Part shown: piece by piece, positions 15,483 to 24,201 of the stretch
Layout of the letters: each line of letters starts with the position of its first letter
Numbering within the stretch: position 1 is the first letter of the stretch
Source: Helicobacteraceae bacterium
GTDB lineage: Bacteria; Campylobacterota; Campylobacteria; Campylobacterales; SZUA-545
Assembly (NCBI GenBank): GCA_031275395.1
Contig: JAISOU010000013.1
Coordinates: forward strand, 1 to 58,332
DNA length: 58,332 bases
Reading direction: 5' to 3'
The notes under the pieces: model-generated
What the model was told of the DNA's origin: nothing
The model's database searches: none
Seen by the model: only the letters and a program-made list of their open reading frames with translations
Position numbers and translations under genes: made by a program

Positions 15483-16178
15483 TTAAAAATCGCCGATCGC
15501 GTAGAGCGTTTCATAATCTAAATAGGCGTTTGGGTAATTAACGATCAGCCGTCTTGCTTCTCCCGCGCTTAAACGCGCCGATCCGCCGCCAATCGCGCTC
15601 TTTTGAATATACGAAAACATTTCGCGTTTTGAGGCAAACTCTAAGCGGTAATTTTTGCTCCAAAACCGCGCTTTGAAATAGCGCGATATGATCTCTTGCG
15701 CCTTATCTATTGGTAGTAGCGGCGTTTTCGATCCGGAAAGATCGCGTAACAGGTTAAGAGAGCCGTCGGTAAAAAGCGCGAACGCGACGCGCGATCCAAA
15801 CGGCGCGATAGCTTTAAGCGTCGCGTCCAAATCGAGCGCCCATTGAAGCGCGCAAGACGAGGCGATCAGATCAAACGGCGCGATCGGCGCGAGGGCGCTT
15901 AGCGCAAAAGGATCGTTAAAGTCGATCAAAGCATTATAAATCCGAGCGTTTGACGGGTGCAGAGAGAGCATAGAAGGCGCCGCATCGAGCGCCACGAACC
16001 GATCGAACCCCCACGATATTTGCCGGTAAATCGCCCCGTCGCCCGCGCCGACGTCTATGATGCGCTTGGGGTTAGTTTTTACCGCGCTTATCAACTCTTG
16101 GGCGATCGCTCTTTGCAAATGGTTTCGCGCCGCGTAGTGTTTAGAAAATCTATCAAAGCGCCGCGCCGCCGCTTCCAC
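15483..16178 (-). CDS. bioC: BioC-like malonyl-ACP O-methyltransferase
   Basis: A 231-residue class I SAM methyltransferase. The start RRFDRFSKHYAARNHLQRAIAQELI is characteristic of BioC, which methylates malonyl-ACP to disguise it for biotin precursor synthesis. The SAM site is IIDVGAGDGAIYR; the LDAAPSML and ALQWALDL blocks also fit BioC. The protein is slightly short (E. coli BioC is about 250). No other bio gene is adjacent, so the biotin role rests on the N-terminal signature; a different small-molecule methyltransferase is possible. It is divergent from secG, with which it shares a 72-base spacer. Confidence 0.75.
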   Translation of the reverse strand: MEAAARRFDRFSKHYAARNHLQRAIAQELISAVKTNPKRIIDVGAGDGAIYRQISWGFDRFVALDAAPSMLSLHPSNARIYNALIDFNDPFALSALAPIAPFDLIASSCALQWALDLDATLKAIAPFGSRVAFALFTDGSLNLLRDLSGSKTPLLPIDKAQEIISRYFKARFWSKNYRLEFASKREMFSYIQKSAIGGGSARLSAGEARRLIVNYPNAYLDYETLYAIGDF

Positions 16179-16203
16179 TTTACTCCCTCAAGTCAATTTA
16201 GGC

Positions 16204-16209
16204 TATAAT
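16204..16209 (+). promoter_or_regulatory. -10 box for secG-frr-pyrE
   Basis: TATAAT lies 41 bases before the secG ATG (16251), within GGCTATAATCGC. The downstream genes secG, frr and pyrE are separated by only 2 and 4 bases, so this is the likely promoter of all three. Confidence 0.55.
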
Positions 16210-16250
16210 CGCGCCGCAATTTTAGCCTACAAAATCTCTTGGGAGTTTTA

Positions 16251-16601
16251 ATGACGACAATTTTACTAATCGCGCAATTTGCGCTAGCGGCGATCATCGT
16301 TTTGGTCGTTTTGCTACAAAAAAGCTCTAGCATAGGTCTTGGCGCGTATAGCGGTAGCAACGAATCGCTATTTGGATCGCGGGGACCAAACGCTTTTTTA
16401 GCCAAAACTACGGCGCTTTTTGGCGTTTTGCTTGTGGCAAACTCGATCACGCTAACCTATCTTTACTATGCCGATCGCGATTCGTCTGTAACCGACAGGG
16501 TAACGATTCCCGTTAATCTCGAAGCGAACGTAAGCGAGCCGATCGTTCCCGATCTGCCCGAATCAAACGCGCCGGTTATTCCGCTCGCGCCGAAGGAATA
16601 G
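16251..16601 (+). CDS. secG: Preprotein translocase subunit SecG
   Basis: A 116-residue SecG, the small two-helix subunit of the SecYEG channel. The first membrane helix (about 3-22, [20 protein letters not shown]) leads into the family motif [30 protein letters not shown], and the second helix ([20 protein letters not shown]) follows. The C-terminal extension (about 75-116) is acidic and Pro-rich, ending PVIPLAPKE, as in Campylobacterota SecG. The ATG at 16251 fits the GGGAG site 5 bases upstream; an in-frame TTG at 16239 overlaps that site. It is followed after 2 bases by frr, the usual order in this phylum. Confidence 0.93.
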   Translation: MTTILLIAQFALAAIIVLVVLLQKSSSIGLGAYSGSNESLFGSRGPNAFLAKTTALFGVLLVANSITLTYLYYADRDSSVTDRVTIPVNLEANVSEPIVPDLPESNAPVIPLAPKE

Positions 16602-16603
16602 CT

Positions 16604-17161
16604 ATGATACAGGAGATCTACGACGACGCAAAAGCGCGTATGCAAAAGTGTATCGAAGCGTTAAACCACGATTTTACCACGATCCGCACTGGCAAAGTTT
16701 CGTCAAAGATCGTTGAAAACGTCAAGATCGACTACTTCGGTTCGCCCACCCCTCTAAGCGGCGCGGGGTCAATCTCTACGCCCGACGCGAATACGATTAT
16801 GATCAAGCCTTGGGATAAAAGTTTGCTCAAAGAGATCGAAAAGGCGATTCAGATCGCAAATCTCGGCGTTAATCCCTCGAACAACGGCGAAGGCGTGATT
16901 TTAGCCTTTCCTCCGATGACGCAAGAGCAGCGAGAAGAGGCGGTCAAACACGCCAAAGCTATGGCGGAAAAGGCGAAAGTCGCCGCTAGAAACGTTCGCC
17001 AAGACGCCAACAACAAAATCAAAAAGATCGAAAAAGATAAGCAAATCACGGAAGACGAAAGCAAAAAGGCGCACGATCGCGTTCAAAAGATCACCGACGA
17101 AACGATCGCCGCGATCGACGAGCGTCTGACCGAAAAAGAGAAGAACATATTAAAGATTTAG
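16604..17161 (+). CDS. frr: Ribosome recycling factor
   Basis: A 185-residue ribosome recycling factor, full length for the family. It splits post-termination ribosomes together with EF-G. Signature blocks are the N-terminal helix ([20 protein letters not shown]), [59 protein letters not shown] and [17 protein letters not shown]. It lies 2 bases after secG and 4 bases before pyrE, so it is cotranscribed with both. Confidence 0.98.
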   Translation: MIQEIYDDAKARMQKCIEALNHDFTTIRTGKVSSKIVENVKIDYFGSPTPLSGAGSISTPDANTIMIKPWDKSLLKEIEKAIQIANLGVNPSNNGEGVILAFPPMTQEQREEAVKHAKAMAEKAKVAARNVRQDANNKIKKIEKDKQITEDESKKAHDRVQKITDETIAAIDERLTEKEKNILKI

Positions 17162-17165
17162 GCAA

Positions 17166-17780
17166 ATGGATATAGAGGCGATCTATAAAAAAGCGGACGC
17201 CATTTTAAGCGGTCATTTTCTGCTTAGTAGCGGCAATCACAGCGGCTACTATCTGCAATCGGCAAAGGCGCTAGAAGATCCGAAAACCGCCGAAACTTTA
17301 GCCGTCGCGCTCGCCAAGCTGATACGCGAAGCAAATATCGCCGCTTCCGTCGTATGCGCTCCCGCTTTGGGCGGTATTTTGGCGGGCTACGAATTAGCGC
17401 GGGCGTTGGGCGTTCGATCGATCTTTACCGAGCGCGTCGAGGGCAAAATGACGCTTCGGCGCGGCTTCGCGGTATCAAAAGGCGAAAAGGTTATCGTCTG
17501 CGAGGATATTATCACCACAGGCGGATCGGCTACGGAGTGCGCAAAGGCGATCGGGGCGCTTGGCGGCGAGATCGTCGCGTTTGCGGCTTTGGCAAATCGC
17601 GGTTTTTGCCGCCGCGTCGGAGGGGTCGCGGGCGATAGCTCCTGCAAACTTCCAAGCGATACGCCGTTTTTTGCGCTGGCGGACTTTTCCTTTCCGATCT
17701 ACCCGCCCGATCGCTGTCCTCTCTGCGCGACGTATGGCAAACCCGTTAAACCGGGCAGCCGAACTACCGCTGATCGCTAA
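17166..17780 (+). CDS. pyrE: Orotate phosphoribosyltransferase
   Basis: A 204-residue PyrE that joins orotate and PRPP to give OMP in pyrimidine synthesis. Visible features are [19 protein letters not shown] near the N-terminus, the flexible catalytic loop [14 protein letters not shown], and the PRPP-binding motif [17 protein letters not shown] cysteine-containing C-terminus ([21 protein letters not shown]) is typical of the Campylobacterota and thermophile form. It is the last gene of the secG-frr-pyrE run; a 329-base spacer follows. Confidence 0.96.
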   Translation: MDIEAIYKKADAILSGHFLLSSGNHSGYYLQSAKALEDPKTAETLAVALAKLIREANIAASVVCAPALGGILAGYELARALGVRSIFTERVEGKMTLRRGFAVSKGEKVIVCEDIITTGGSATECAKAIGALGGEIVAFAALANRGFCRRVGGVAGDSSCKLPSDTPFFALADFSFPIYPPDRCPLCATYGKPVKPGSRTTADR

Positions 17781-18109
17781 TAACGCCGTTAAACATTCTA
17801 ATCGAAAAAAATACGGCAAAACGAAAGATTTAACGACCGACCGATAAACGCCAGCGTAGCCAATCGCAAGCGCGTTCTAGGCGTTGAAATACTAGCCGGC
17901 GAGTGTTTTGCTTGATTGTCAAGCGTCGCGCCGCCAGATCGCAAACTTTGTATTTTGCGAACAAATATCTCAACCGCTCCGCGCAGGTCGTCGCTTAAAT
18001 ACGGCGCTTAAATAGTAAGCGCCATAGTTTAGGTAAGTATCGTTATATTAACGCCGATATAACGCCCGCGAGTAGGCGGCGTTATAAACCAAAAACAAGG
18101 AGAGTCTTT
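17781..18109. other. 329-base spacer between pyrE and the uptake operon
   Basis: No credible gene or RNA was found. The first 220 bases show no ordered structure beyond short GC-rich inverted repeats. The last 70 bases hold the palindromes described separately, followed by an AAGGAG ribosome site for 18110. I looked for a cobalamin or other known riboswitch and did not find one. Confidence 0.5.
18041..18086 (+). promoter_or_regulatory. Palindromic operator candidate upstream of the binding-protein operon
   Basis: A perfect 8-bp inverted repeat, CGTTATAT (18041-18048) and ATATAACG (18057-18064), with an 8-base spacer. Its right arm is also the left arm of a second perfect repeat, TATAACGCC (18058-18066) and GGCGTTATA (18078-18086). 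The two pairings exclude each other. A near copy of the first palindrome precedes the DUF3450/TonB operon at 24051. I read it as a repressor site for a metal-responsive regulator or an RNA switch in the leader. Confidence 0.5.
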
Positions 18110-19135
18110 ATGAGAATGGCGTTTTGCGCTTTTTTACTCGCCGCATTCGCTTTTGCGGCGGAGTTTACCGATATGGCGGGCAATAAGGTTTCTTTGCCAA
18201 AACCGCCTTCTAAGGTCTATGCGCCCGCGCCTTACGGATCGTATATTCTATACGCGATAGCGCCCGAATTGATGGCGGGGCTTGTCTTTGCGCCAAAGGA
18301 GAGCGACAGGGCGTTCTTGAAGCCGATTATGTTTGAATTGCCGGTTGTAGGATCGATTAGCGGCGAGGGACCCAACACAAACTTGGAGGCTTTAATCGCT
18401 CAAAAACCCGATCTGATCTTGATGTGGTCTATGTCGATCAAACTTGGCGCGTATGCGATCGACGATCGTATTCTAAAGATGAAAATCCCGATCGCATACG
18501 CGGTTGCAAACGGCTTCGAGGATTATCCAAAAGTCTTTCGCTTTCTGGGAACTTTGCTCGACCGCGCGGAACGCGGCGAAAGGTTTGCGACGCATTTTGA
18601 AAATACGATTAAAAACGTCAAAGCCGCCGTCGCCAAAGCGCCGAAAAAGCCGAAGGTTTATTACGCCGAAGGCTTTGACGGACTTTCTACCGAATGCGAC
18701 GATTCGATTCACGTCGAGATACTTAAGATTCTCGGCGACGTCAATGTACATCGCTGTTCTACGACAAGCCATAGAGGTTTTGAGAAAGTAACGATGGAGC
18801 AGATACTTATCTACAATCCCGAAACGATTATCGCGCAGGAAAAGGAGTTTGTCGATAAGGTCTTTGACGATCCGAAGTGGAAGACGATCGCCGCCGTTAA
18901 AAACAAGCAGGTTTATCTGATTCCGCGCGTTCCGTTTAACTGGTTCGATCGCCCGCCTTCTTTTATGAGGCTTTTGGGGCTTCAATGGCTTGCCAATATT
19001 CTCTACCCCAAAGAGTATCCGATAGATCTTGCCGCCACGACAAAGGCGTTTTATTCGGACTATTTGGGCGTAGAACTTAACGACGCGCTTTTAAGCGAAG
19101 TCTTAACAAAACAATCGCTAAGGAGAACAAAATGA
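18110..19135 (+). CDS. Periplasmic metal-chelate ABC substrate-binding protein
   Basis: A 341-residue type III binding protein of the FecB/BtuF family. A signal peptide (1-17, ending FAFAA) is followed by EFTDMAGNKVSLPKPPSKVY, then the domain-linking helix and two lobes (LIAQKPDLILMWS; EQILIYNPETIIAQEKEF). The block VPFNWFDRPPSFMRLLGLQWL near residue 275-295 is typical of a Campylobacterota/Wolinella-type set often annotated as iron, nickel or cobalamin binding. It shares a 4-base ATGA overlap with the TonB receptor gene. The ligand is not determined by sequence: iron-siderophore, nickel-chelate or another metallophore are all possible. Confidence 0.85.
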   Translation: MRMAFCAFLLAAFAFAAEFTDMAGNKVSLPKPPSKVYAPAPYGSYILYAIAPELMAGLVFAPKESDRAFLKPIMFELPVVGSISGEGPNTNLEALIAQKPDLILMWSMSIKLGAYAIDDRILKMKIPIAYAVANGFEDYPKVFRFLGTLLDRAERGERFATHFENTIKNVKAAVAKAPKKPKVYYAEGFDGLSTECDDSIHVEILKILGDVNVHRCSTTSHRGFEKVTMEQILIYNPETIIAQEKEFVDKVFDDPKWKTIAAVKNKQVYLIPRVPFNWFDRPPSFMRLLGLQWLANILYPKEYPIDLAATTKAFYSDYLGVELNDALLSEVLTKQSLRRTK

Positions 19136-21180
19136 AAAAAATCTGTATTGCGGCTTTACTTTCGATCGCGGCTTTTGCCGAAGAAGCGGAGGATTTAGGC
19201 TCGATCGACGTTGTCGATCAGCGCCGCGAGGACTTGCGACTGGAGAGCTTGAGCAATCCTTATAAATTAAACCCAAGCCAGATCGCCGGCGCGGAAATTT
19301 TTACCGCCGAAGATATTAAGAATCTCGCGCCAAAAGATCTTTTTGATCTGCTGGAAAAGGCGGCGGGCGTGGACGTAACCTATCAAGGGCGGCGAAATCC
19401 GTTTTTTGTGAACGTTCGCGGCGGGGGCAGTCTGGTTTATATTTTGGACGGCGCGATTTTGCCGCCCTATTTCAACAAGATTTTGCAGAAAATACCGGTA
19501 TCTTTTATCGAGGAGGTGCAGGTCGTTCGCGGCGCAAGCGCAATCAATCTAGCGCCGCTAATCAGCGCAAGCTCTATGAGCGGCGGCGCGTCGGGACAGC
19601 CGCAGGTAGGATCGATAGGGGGCGTCGCCGTCGGCTACGTCATTATTCGCACCAAGCGCCCCGACAAAACGCAAACGGTCGTTAGAGCGGCGGGCGAATC
19701 GTATAAACGCGGCGGCGATCTGGCGCATAACGAAAGCCTCTATACGGGAACGCCGTTCGAGATCGCGGAGGGCGTTAGCGGCTATGCGGCGGCGGCGATT
19801 AGCGGCTATAACCGCCCAAGCAAAGAGAGCTGGTTTGACGGACAAAGCGGTTGGTCTGAAATGGCGACGATCGGCGTTTCGGGCGATAAGTTTGAGGCGC
19901 ATCTGCTTGCCTACAACGACGAAGGTTACTTTGAAATGCAGCGCGGCAAGGAGCTAAACGGAAGTCTAGTCGCGGCAAAATGGTATATCGATCCGTTAAA
20001 GTTGCAACTATTTAATTTGGATTCTAAAATCAAGTGGAACGCCGATCAGATTACGCTGATCGACATATTTACTACGCGATACAATCAAACCGAGTGGGTA
20101 GGAGGACGCACCTTTACCAACCCGTATCCCGCCGGAGCGCCGCAACATTCGCTGATCGTTCAAAACGGGTATAGCTTAAGACATAACGCGCGTTTTAGTA
20201 GCGACACGAGCTTAAACGCCGGCTATCAAGAAACGAGAGCGAATGGCAACGACTATGAAAACTATCGCTCGAAAGTGGCGGGCTGGTCGATTAGCGTAGA
20301 GCAAAAACTCTTTGACGACGCGCTATCGCTCGATCTGGGCTACCGAGAGGATACAAAAACCGTCATATACGACAAAAACGCGACCGATACGCGAATGGAA
20401 AATAAGAAATTGCCTTCGGCTAAGATTTTTGCGTTTGGGGTCGATTACCATATCAATACGGCTGTCGAAATTGGCGGCAGATATTTTCACTCTGATCAGG
20501 GGTTAAACGGCGATCTTGATATTAAATCAAAACCAAGCGCTCCGGAATTAAGCGGGGAAAAACAGACGCGCTATGAAACTAGCGTATCGATTACGCCGCT
20601 TAAAGAGTTTAACGCGCATATTACCTACTACGCGATCGACGCAAAAAATGAAAAAAGCGTCGCGAGCGGCGCGGGCGCAACCTATGCGTGCGGCGGCGAT
20701 ATCTGCTACTATTTTACGGAAAGCGACTCCAAGCGAAACGGAATCGAAACGATCTTAAACGGCGCGGCTCTGTTGGGCGAAGGATCGCTGGATTACAAGT
20801 TTAGCTGGACGCATACCCTTCAAGACAAAGACAATGCGGGTAATAGCAAGCTTGGCGTTAGCCGTCCGCGCAATCTTTTTACGGCAATGATCGGCTACGG
20901 CATAGGCGATTGGAAGCTCAACGCCTCGTTAAAACGTCAAAGCGGCTGGAAAGAATCGACCTCTAGTCCGGGGACGGCGTACGATCTTGAACTAGGCGAA
21001 TTTACAAGAATGGACGCAAACGTTCGGCGATCGTTCAAGTTTGGAGAAAACGAAGGGGACGTTACCCTGTTTGGACGCAATATAGGCGATAAAATGTATG
21101 CCACAAGAGCCGTCGTGGGACAAGGCTACTACTTCGATCGCGGGCGCGTCGTGGGCGTTGAAGTCGCGTTGAAATACTAG
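19132..21180 (+). CDS. TonB-dependent outer-membrane receptor
   Basis: A 682-residue TonB-dependent receptor. Signal peptide 1-16 (IAALLSIAAFAEE), a likely TonB box region (LGSIDVVDQ), plug domain about 40-175 (IFTAEDIKNLAPKDLFDLLEKAAGVDV, VNVRGGGSLVYILDGA, EEVQVVRGASA) and a 22-strand barrel to the C-terminus ending VEVALKY with a terminal aromatic. The plug is interrupted by a Gly/Ser stretch (SASSMSGGASGQPQ). It carries the chelate across the outer membrane using energy from the TonB-ExbBD system encoded at 24936-27550. It overlaps the binding-protein gene by 4 bases. Confidence 0.93.
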   Translation: MKKICIAALLSIAAFAEEAEDLGSIDVVDQRREDLRLESLSNPYKLNPSQIAGAEIFTAEDIKNLAPKDLFDLLEKAAGVDVTYQGRRNPFFVNVRGGGSLVYILDGAILPPYFNKILQKIPVSFIEEVQVVRGASAINLAPLISASSMSGGASGQPQVGSIGGVAVGYVIIRTKRPDKTQTVVRAAGESYKRGGDLAHNESLYTGTPFEIAEGVSGYAAAAISGYNRPSKESWFDGQSGWSEMATIGVSGDKFEAHLLAYNDEGYFEMQRGKELNGSLVAAKWYIDPLKLQLFNLDSKIKWNADQITLIDIFTTRYNQTEWVGGRTFTNPYPAGAPQHSLIVQNGYSLRHNARFSSDTSLNAGYQETRANGNDYENYRSKVAGWSISVEQKLFDDALSLDLGYREDTKTVIYDKNATDTRMENKKLPSAKIFAFGVDYHINTAVEIGGRYFHSDQGLNGDLDIKSKPSAPELSGEKQTRYETSVSITPLKEFNAHITYYAIDAKNEKSVASGAGATYACGGDICYYFTESDSKRNGIETILNGAALLGEGSLDYKFSWTHTLQDKDNAGNSKLGVSRPRNLFTAMIGYGIGDWKLNASLKRQSGWKESTSSPGTAYDLELGEFTRMDANVRRSFKFGENEGDVTLFGRNIGDKMYATRAVVGQGYYFDRGRVVGVEVALKY

Positions 21181-21188
21181 GAACGGCG

Positions 21189-22211
21189 ATGAGCGGCTTA
21201 AAGTGGGGAATATTTTGTTTTTTTGAGCGCGATAAAATATCGACGAGCGACGCTTACGCGCGGCAGATGAACGTCGTCAAACTTGCCGATCGTCTGGAGT
21301 TTGATTGCGCGTGGTTTGCCGAACACCACTTTAACGACTTTAGCGTTTGTCCTAGCCCGTCGCTTTTGCTCTCGTACGCGATCGCGATCGCCAAGCGTAT
21401 CAGGTTAGGCTGCGCGGGCTTTCTCGCGCCGTTTTACGATCCGATCCGCCTCGCCGAAGAGATCGCCACGCTGGATAATCTAAGCGGCGGCAGGATCGAG
21501 ATAGGTTTTGCCAAAGGCGCGTTCGCGCCCGATTCAAAGGCGTTCAAAGTGGCTCACGAGCGATTGCGATCGAGAATGTTCGAGGTCGTCCCCGCAGTGG
21601 AGCTTCTACTGCGGGGCAATCAGCCCGTTAGTTACAAAAGCGAAAATATAGCCTTTGACGAGGTAGATATAGAGCCGAAGCCGCTTCAAAAAGAGCCGCC
21701 GATCTCCATTGCGACGTTTGCAAGCGACGAAACGATCCGTTTTGCCGCAGAACGCGGCTACGGCTTACTGTTGCATATTAGCTTCGATTTTGCGCAGATA
21801 GACAGAGTGATCGATCTCTACAAAAGCGTTGGGGGAACAAAGCCGAGAATCGCCGTAACAAGAGCGTTATATATCGGCGATAATCAGGCGGAGTGCGAAG
21901 AAAGGGCAAGAGAGTCGGCGAAGCGAACGATGCAGATGATGATGAAACGACAGGCGTATAACAAAAAACCCGAATCGCTAAACGATCCTAGATTTAGCGA
22001 GCTAAGAAACGAGCGGCAGAGGTTTTTTAGCGGCGAAACTCTCCTGCCAAACAGTATCGTCGGAACGCCTGAACGTTGCCTAGCCAAAGCGCGAGAGCTT
22101 AAAGAAACGCTTGGCGAAGCGTCGATTTTATTAAAGCCGCTCGCCGAAAATTACGACGAAGCCGAAACGATGATTAACAGATTTCATAAAGAGGTCATAG
22201 CAAAACTATGA
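21189..22211 (+). CDS. Luciferase-like (LLM) flavin-dependent oxidoreductase
   Basis: A 340-residue bacterial luciferase-family TIM barrel. Marks are WFAEHHFNDFSVCPSPSLLLSYAIAIAKRIRLG, LAEEIATLDNLSGGRIEIGFAKG, and the nitrogen/phosphate-loop region GYGLLLHISFDF. Family members use reduced FMN and oxygen to oxidise organic substrates. It is embedded in the uptake operon: 8 bases after the receptor gene and overlapping the permease gene by 4 bases, so it is almost certainly co-expressed. This suggests it oxidises or cleaves the imported chelate or a derived ligand in the cytoplasm (inference). It has no signal peptide. A flavin reductase partner is not in the window. Confidence 0.85.
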   Translation: MSGLKWGIFCFFERDKISTSDAYARQMNVVKLADRLEFDCAWFAEHHFNDFSVCPSPSLLLSYAIAIAKRIRLGCAGFLAPFYDPIRLAEEIATLDNLSGGRIEIGFAKGAFAPDSKAFKVAHERLRSRMFEVVPAVELLLRGNQPVSYKSENIAFDEVDIEPKPLQKEPPISIATFASDETIRFAAERGYGLLLHISFDFAQIDRVIDLYKSVGGTKPRIAVTRALYIGDNQAECEERARESAKRTMQMMMKRQAYNKKPESLNDPRFSELRNERQRFFSGETLLPNSIVGTPERCLAKARELKETLGEASILLKPLAENYDEAETMINRFHKEVIAKL

Positions 22212-23218
22212 GCGCGAAAAACGCGCTCTTTCTTATTACGGCGGCAGTCGTTTTAGCCGTTTCGATCGTAGTCGCATTGACGATCGGACAATACGAAATA
22301 ACCTTAGGCGATCTATACGATCTAATCGGGGGCGAAGCCAAAGACTCCGAACGCGCGCACGCGGTTAAAATCGTGCTGGAGGAAATACGCCTGCCGCGCG
22401 TATTGTGCGCGGCGGCGATTGGCGCGGCGCTGGCGGTCGGCGGGGCGCTGTTTCAGGGGATATTCGTCAATCCGCTTGTTTCGCCCGGCATATTGGGATC
22501 GTTAAACGGCGCGGGTTTTGGCGCGGCGTTAGCTATGGTTTTGGGCTTTTCGATATTTGGCGTTCAGCTATTCGCCTTCGCGTTTAGCCTTGCGGCCGTT
22601 ATATTTGCCATATTGATCGCCAAAATATACGGAAGCGGCGAAAAGGTCTTAACGTTAATACTAGGCGGCGTGATTAGCTCCGCGCTTTTTGCGGCGCTTC
22701 TTTCGCTGATGAAATATGTCGCCGATCCTTACGACGCGCTTCCTTCGATCGTATATTGGCTAATGGGATCGATGAGTTTTGCGACGAGCGATCACCTTAT
22801 TTTCGTAACGCCGATTATGGCGATCGCGATTGTTATCTCGCTTCTTTTTAGCAAGCGTCTTGATCTGATGACGCTAGGCGAAGAGGACGCAAAAACGCTG
22901 GGCTTAAACGTCCCCGTAACGCGCCTTACGATCATTGCGCTTGCGGCGGCGCTTGCGGCGTTAAGCGTGATGATCTGCGGCGTAATCGGTTGGGTTGGGC
23001 TTGTCGCGCCGCATATAGCGCGTTTTATTTGCGGGGCAAATCACTTCGCGCTGATTTTGGCTTCCGCTCTGATCGGGGCGCTCTTTTTGCTCTATACGGA
23101 TACGCTCTCTAGATCGCTTTTTACGGCGGAAGTTCCTCTTGGAATACTGATCTCTTTCGTCGGGATACCCGTCTTTATTTTCGCGCTCTCGCACGCTAAA
23201 AGACGCGCCAATGCTTAA
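22208..23218 (+). CDS. FecCD-type ABC transporter permease
   Basis: A 336-residue permease with about ten membrane segments. Signature blocks are LPRVLCAAAIGAALAVGGALFQGIFVNPLVSPGILGSLNGAGFGA, the ATPase-coupling stretch GEEDAKTLGLNV, and GVIGWVGLVAPHIARFI. It moves the iron- or metal-chelate from the periplasm to the cytoplasm as a homodimer with the ATPase encoded next. It overlaps the LLM gene by 4 bases and the ATPase gene by 8 bases, which supports translational coupling. Confidence 0.95.
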   Translation: MSAKNALFLITAAVVLAVSIVVALTIGQYEITLGDLYDLIGGEAKDSERAHAVKIVLEEIRLPRVLCAAAIGAALAVGGALFQGIFVNPLVSPGILGSLNGAGFGAALAMVLGFSIFGVQLFAFAFSLAAVIFAILIAKIYGSGEKVLTLILGGVISSALFAALLSLMKYVADPYDALPSIVYWLMGSMSFATSDHLIFVTPIMAIAIVISLLFSKRLDLMTLGEEDAKTLGLNVPVTRLTIIALAAALAALSVMICGVIGWVGLVAPHIARFICGANHFALILASALIGALFLLYTDTLSRSLFTAEVPLGILISFVGIPVFIFALSHAKRRANA

Positions 23219-23978
23219 AACGGAAAAACTCCGCGCCTCTTACGGCTCCAAGACAATTTTGCGCGATATATCGTTTTTAGTAGAACGCGAAGAGATCGTT
23301 TCTATTTTGGGCGCAAACGGTAGCGGCAAAAGCACGCTCTTAAAGACGCTATGCGGGATTTTGCCATATCGCGGAGAGGCGCAAGTCGATTCGCTGGATA
23401 TTAAAAAGCTGAACGCCAAACAAAGGGCGAGCGCTTTTTCTTACGTCGCGCAAAGCGTCTTTATGCCGTTTTCGTTTTCGGTATTCGACGTCGCGTTAAT
23501 GGGCAGGTTTAGCCAATCTCCGTTTGGTTTCGACTACTCCAAAGCCGATAAGCAAGCGGCGCTAAACGCGCTGGAAATCGTCGGCGCGATCGGATTGAAA
23601 GATCGAATGTTCAACGCGATAAGCGGCGGCGAACGCCAGCTTACGATCATAGCGCGCGCGTTGGCGCAAGAATCGAAAATTATCCTTTTAGACGAACCCG
23701 TAACGGGGCTTGATCTCGGCGCGACATTGCGGCTTTTGACGCTATTGCAGGAGTTGCGATCGCAGGGCAAAACGATCCTTCAAACGACCCACCACCCAGA
23801 TCACGCCTTGCGAATTAGCGATCGCGTTTTGTGGATCGACAAGGGAAGCGCGATCGCCTTTGGAAAAAGCGCCGACATAATAACGGCCGATCGGATCAAG
23901 ACGATATACGGCGTTAAAAGCGAAATCTTTGCTCATAAAAGCGGGCATAGCTTTGTCGTCCCTATCGCCTTTGCCTAA
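23211..23978 (+). CDS. ABC transporter ATP-binding protein (FecE/BtuD type)
   Basis: A 255-residue ATPase with Walker A GANGSGKST (about 34-42), Q-loop YVAQSVFMPF, signature ISGGERQL, Walker B IILLDEP and the switch histidine in TTHHPDHAL. It powers the permease encoded immediately upstream (8-base overlap). It is the last gene of the first uptake transcription unit; a 223-base spacer with a promoter and palindrome follows. Confidence 0.95.
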   Translation: MLKTEKLRASYGSKTILRDISFLVEREEIVSILGANGSGKSTLLKTLCGILPYRGEAQVDSLDIKKLNAKQRASAFSYVAQSVFMPFSFSVFDVALMGRFSQSPFGFDYSKADKQAALNALEIVGAIGLKDRMFNAISGGERQLTIIARALAQESKIILLDEPVTGLDLGATLRLLTLLQELRSQGKTILQTTHHPDHALRISDRVLWIDKGSAIAFGKSADIITADRIKTIYGVKSEIFAHKSGHSFVVPIAFA

Positions 23979-24041
23979 CCTCGCCGCGCAACGCTATCGA
24001 CGAAGTTAAAAGCGCGGCGATTAAAAAATAATCGGTTACTT

Positions 24042-24073
24042 TATAATAGCCGTTATATCATTACGCGATAACG
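24042..24073 (+). promoter_or_regulatory. Promoter and palindrome upstream of the DUF3450/TonB operon
   Basis: TATAAT (24042-24047) is followed by CGTTAT (24051-24056) and ATAACG (24068-24073), separated by 11 bases. The left arm continues as CGTTATAT, identical to the left arm of the palindrome at 18041. A repressor bound here would cover the start of transcription. It lies about 130-160 bases before the ATG at 24202. Confidence 0.5.
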
Positions 24074-24201
24074 ATCGCGTTTGCGGCGCGGCGGGAGAAG
24101 CGGACGGATTAGAGAAGCGACGCGTCGAGATTTACTGAAACTCAAAATCGTTATTTAAGGATAATTTTCCTATTATTGCGGAATAACTTTGTGGAGCGAG
24201 A

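Noticed and set aside
15957-16208. Plus-strand frame opposite the BioC-like gene
   Set aside because: Arg-rich shadow of the coding strand with no start signals; the BioC-like frame has a full SAM-binding site.
17781-18109. Possible cobalamin riboswitch before the uptake operon
   Set aside because: No B12-box-like GCCACTG element or the long conserved core is present; only palindromes were found.
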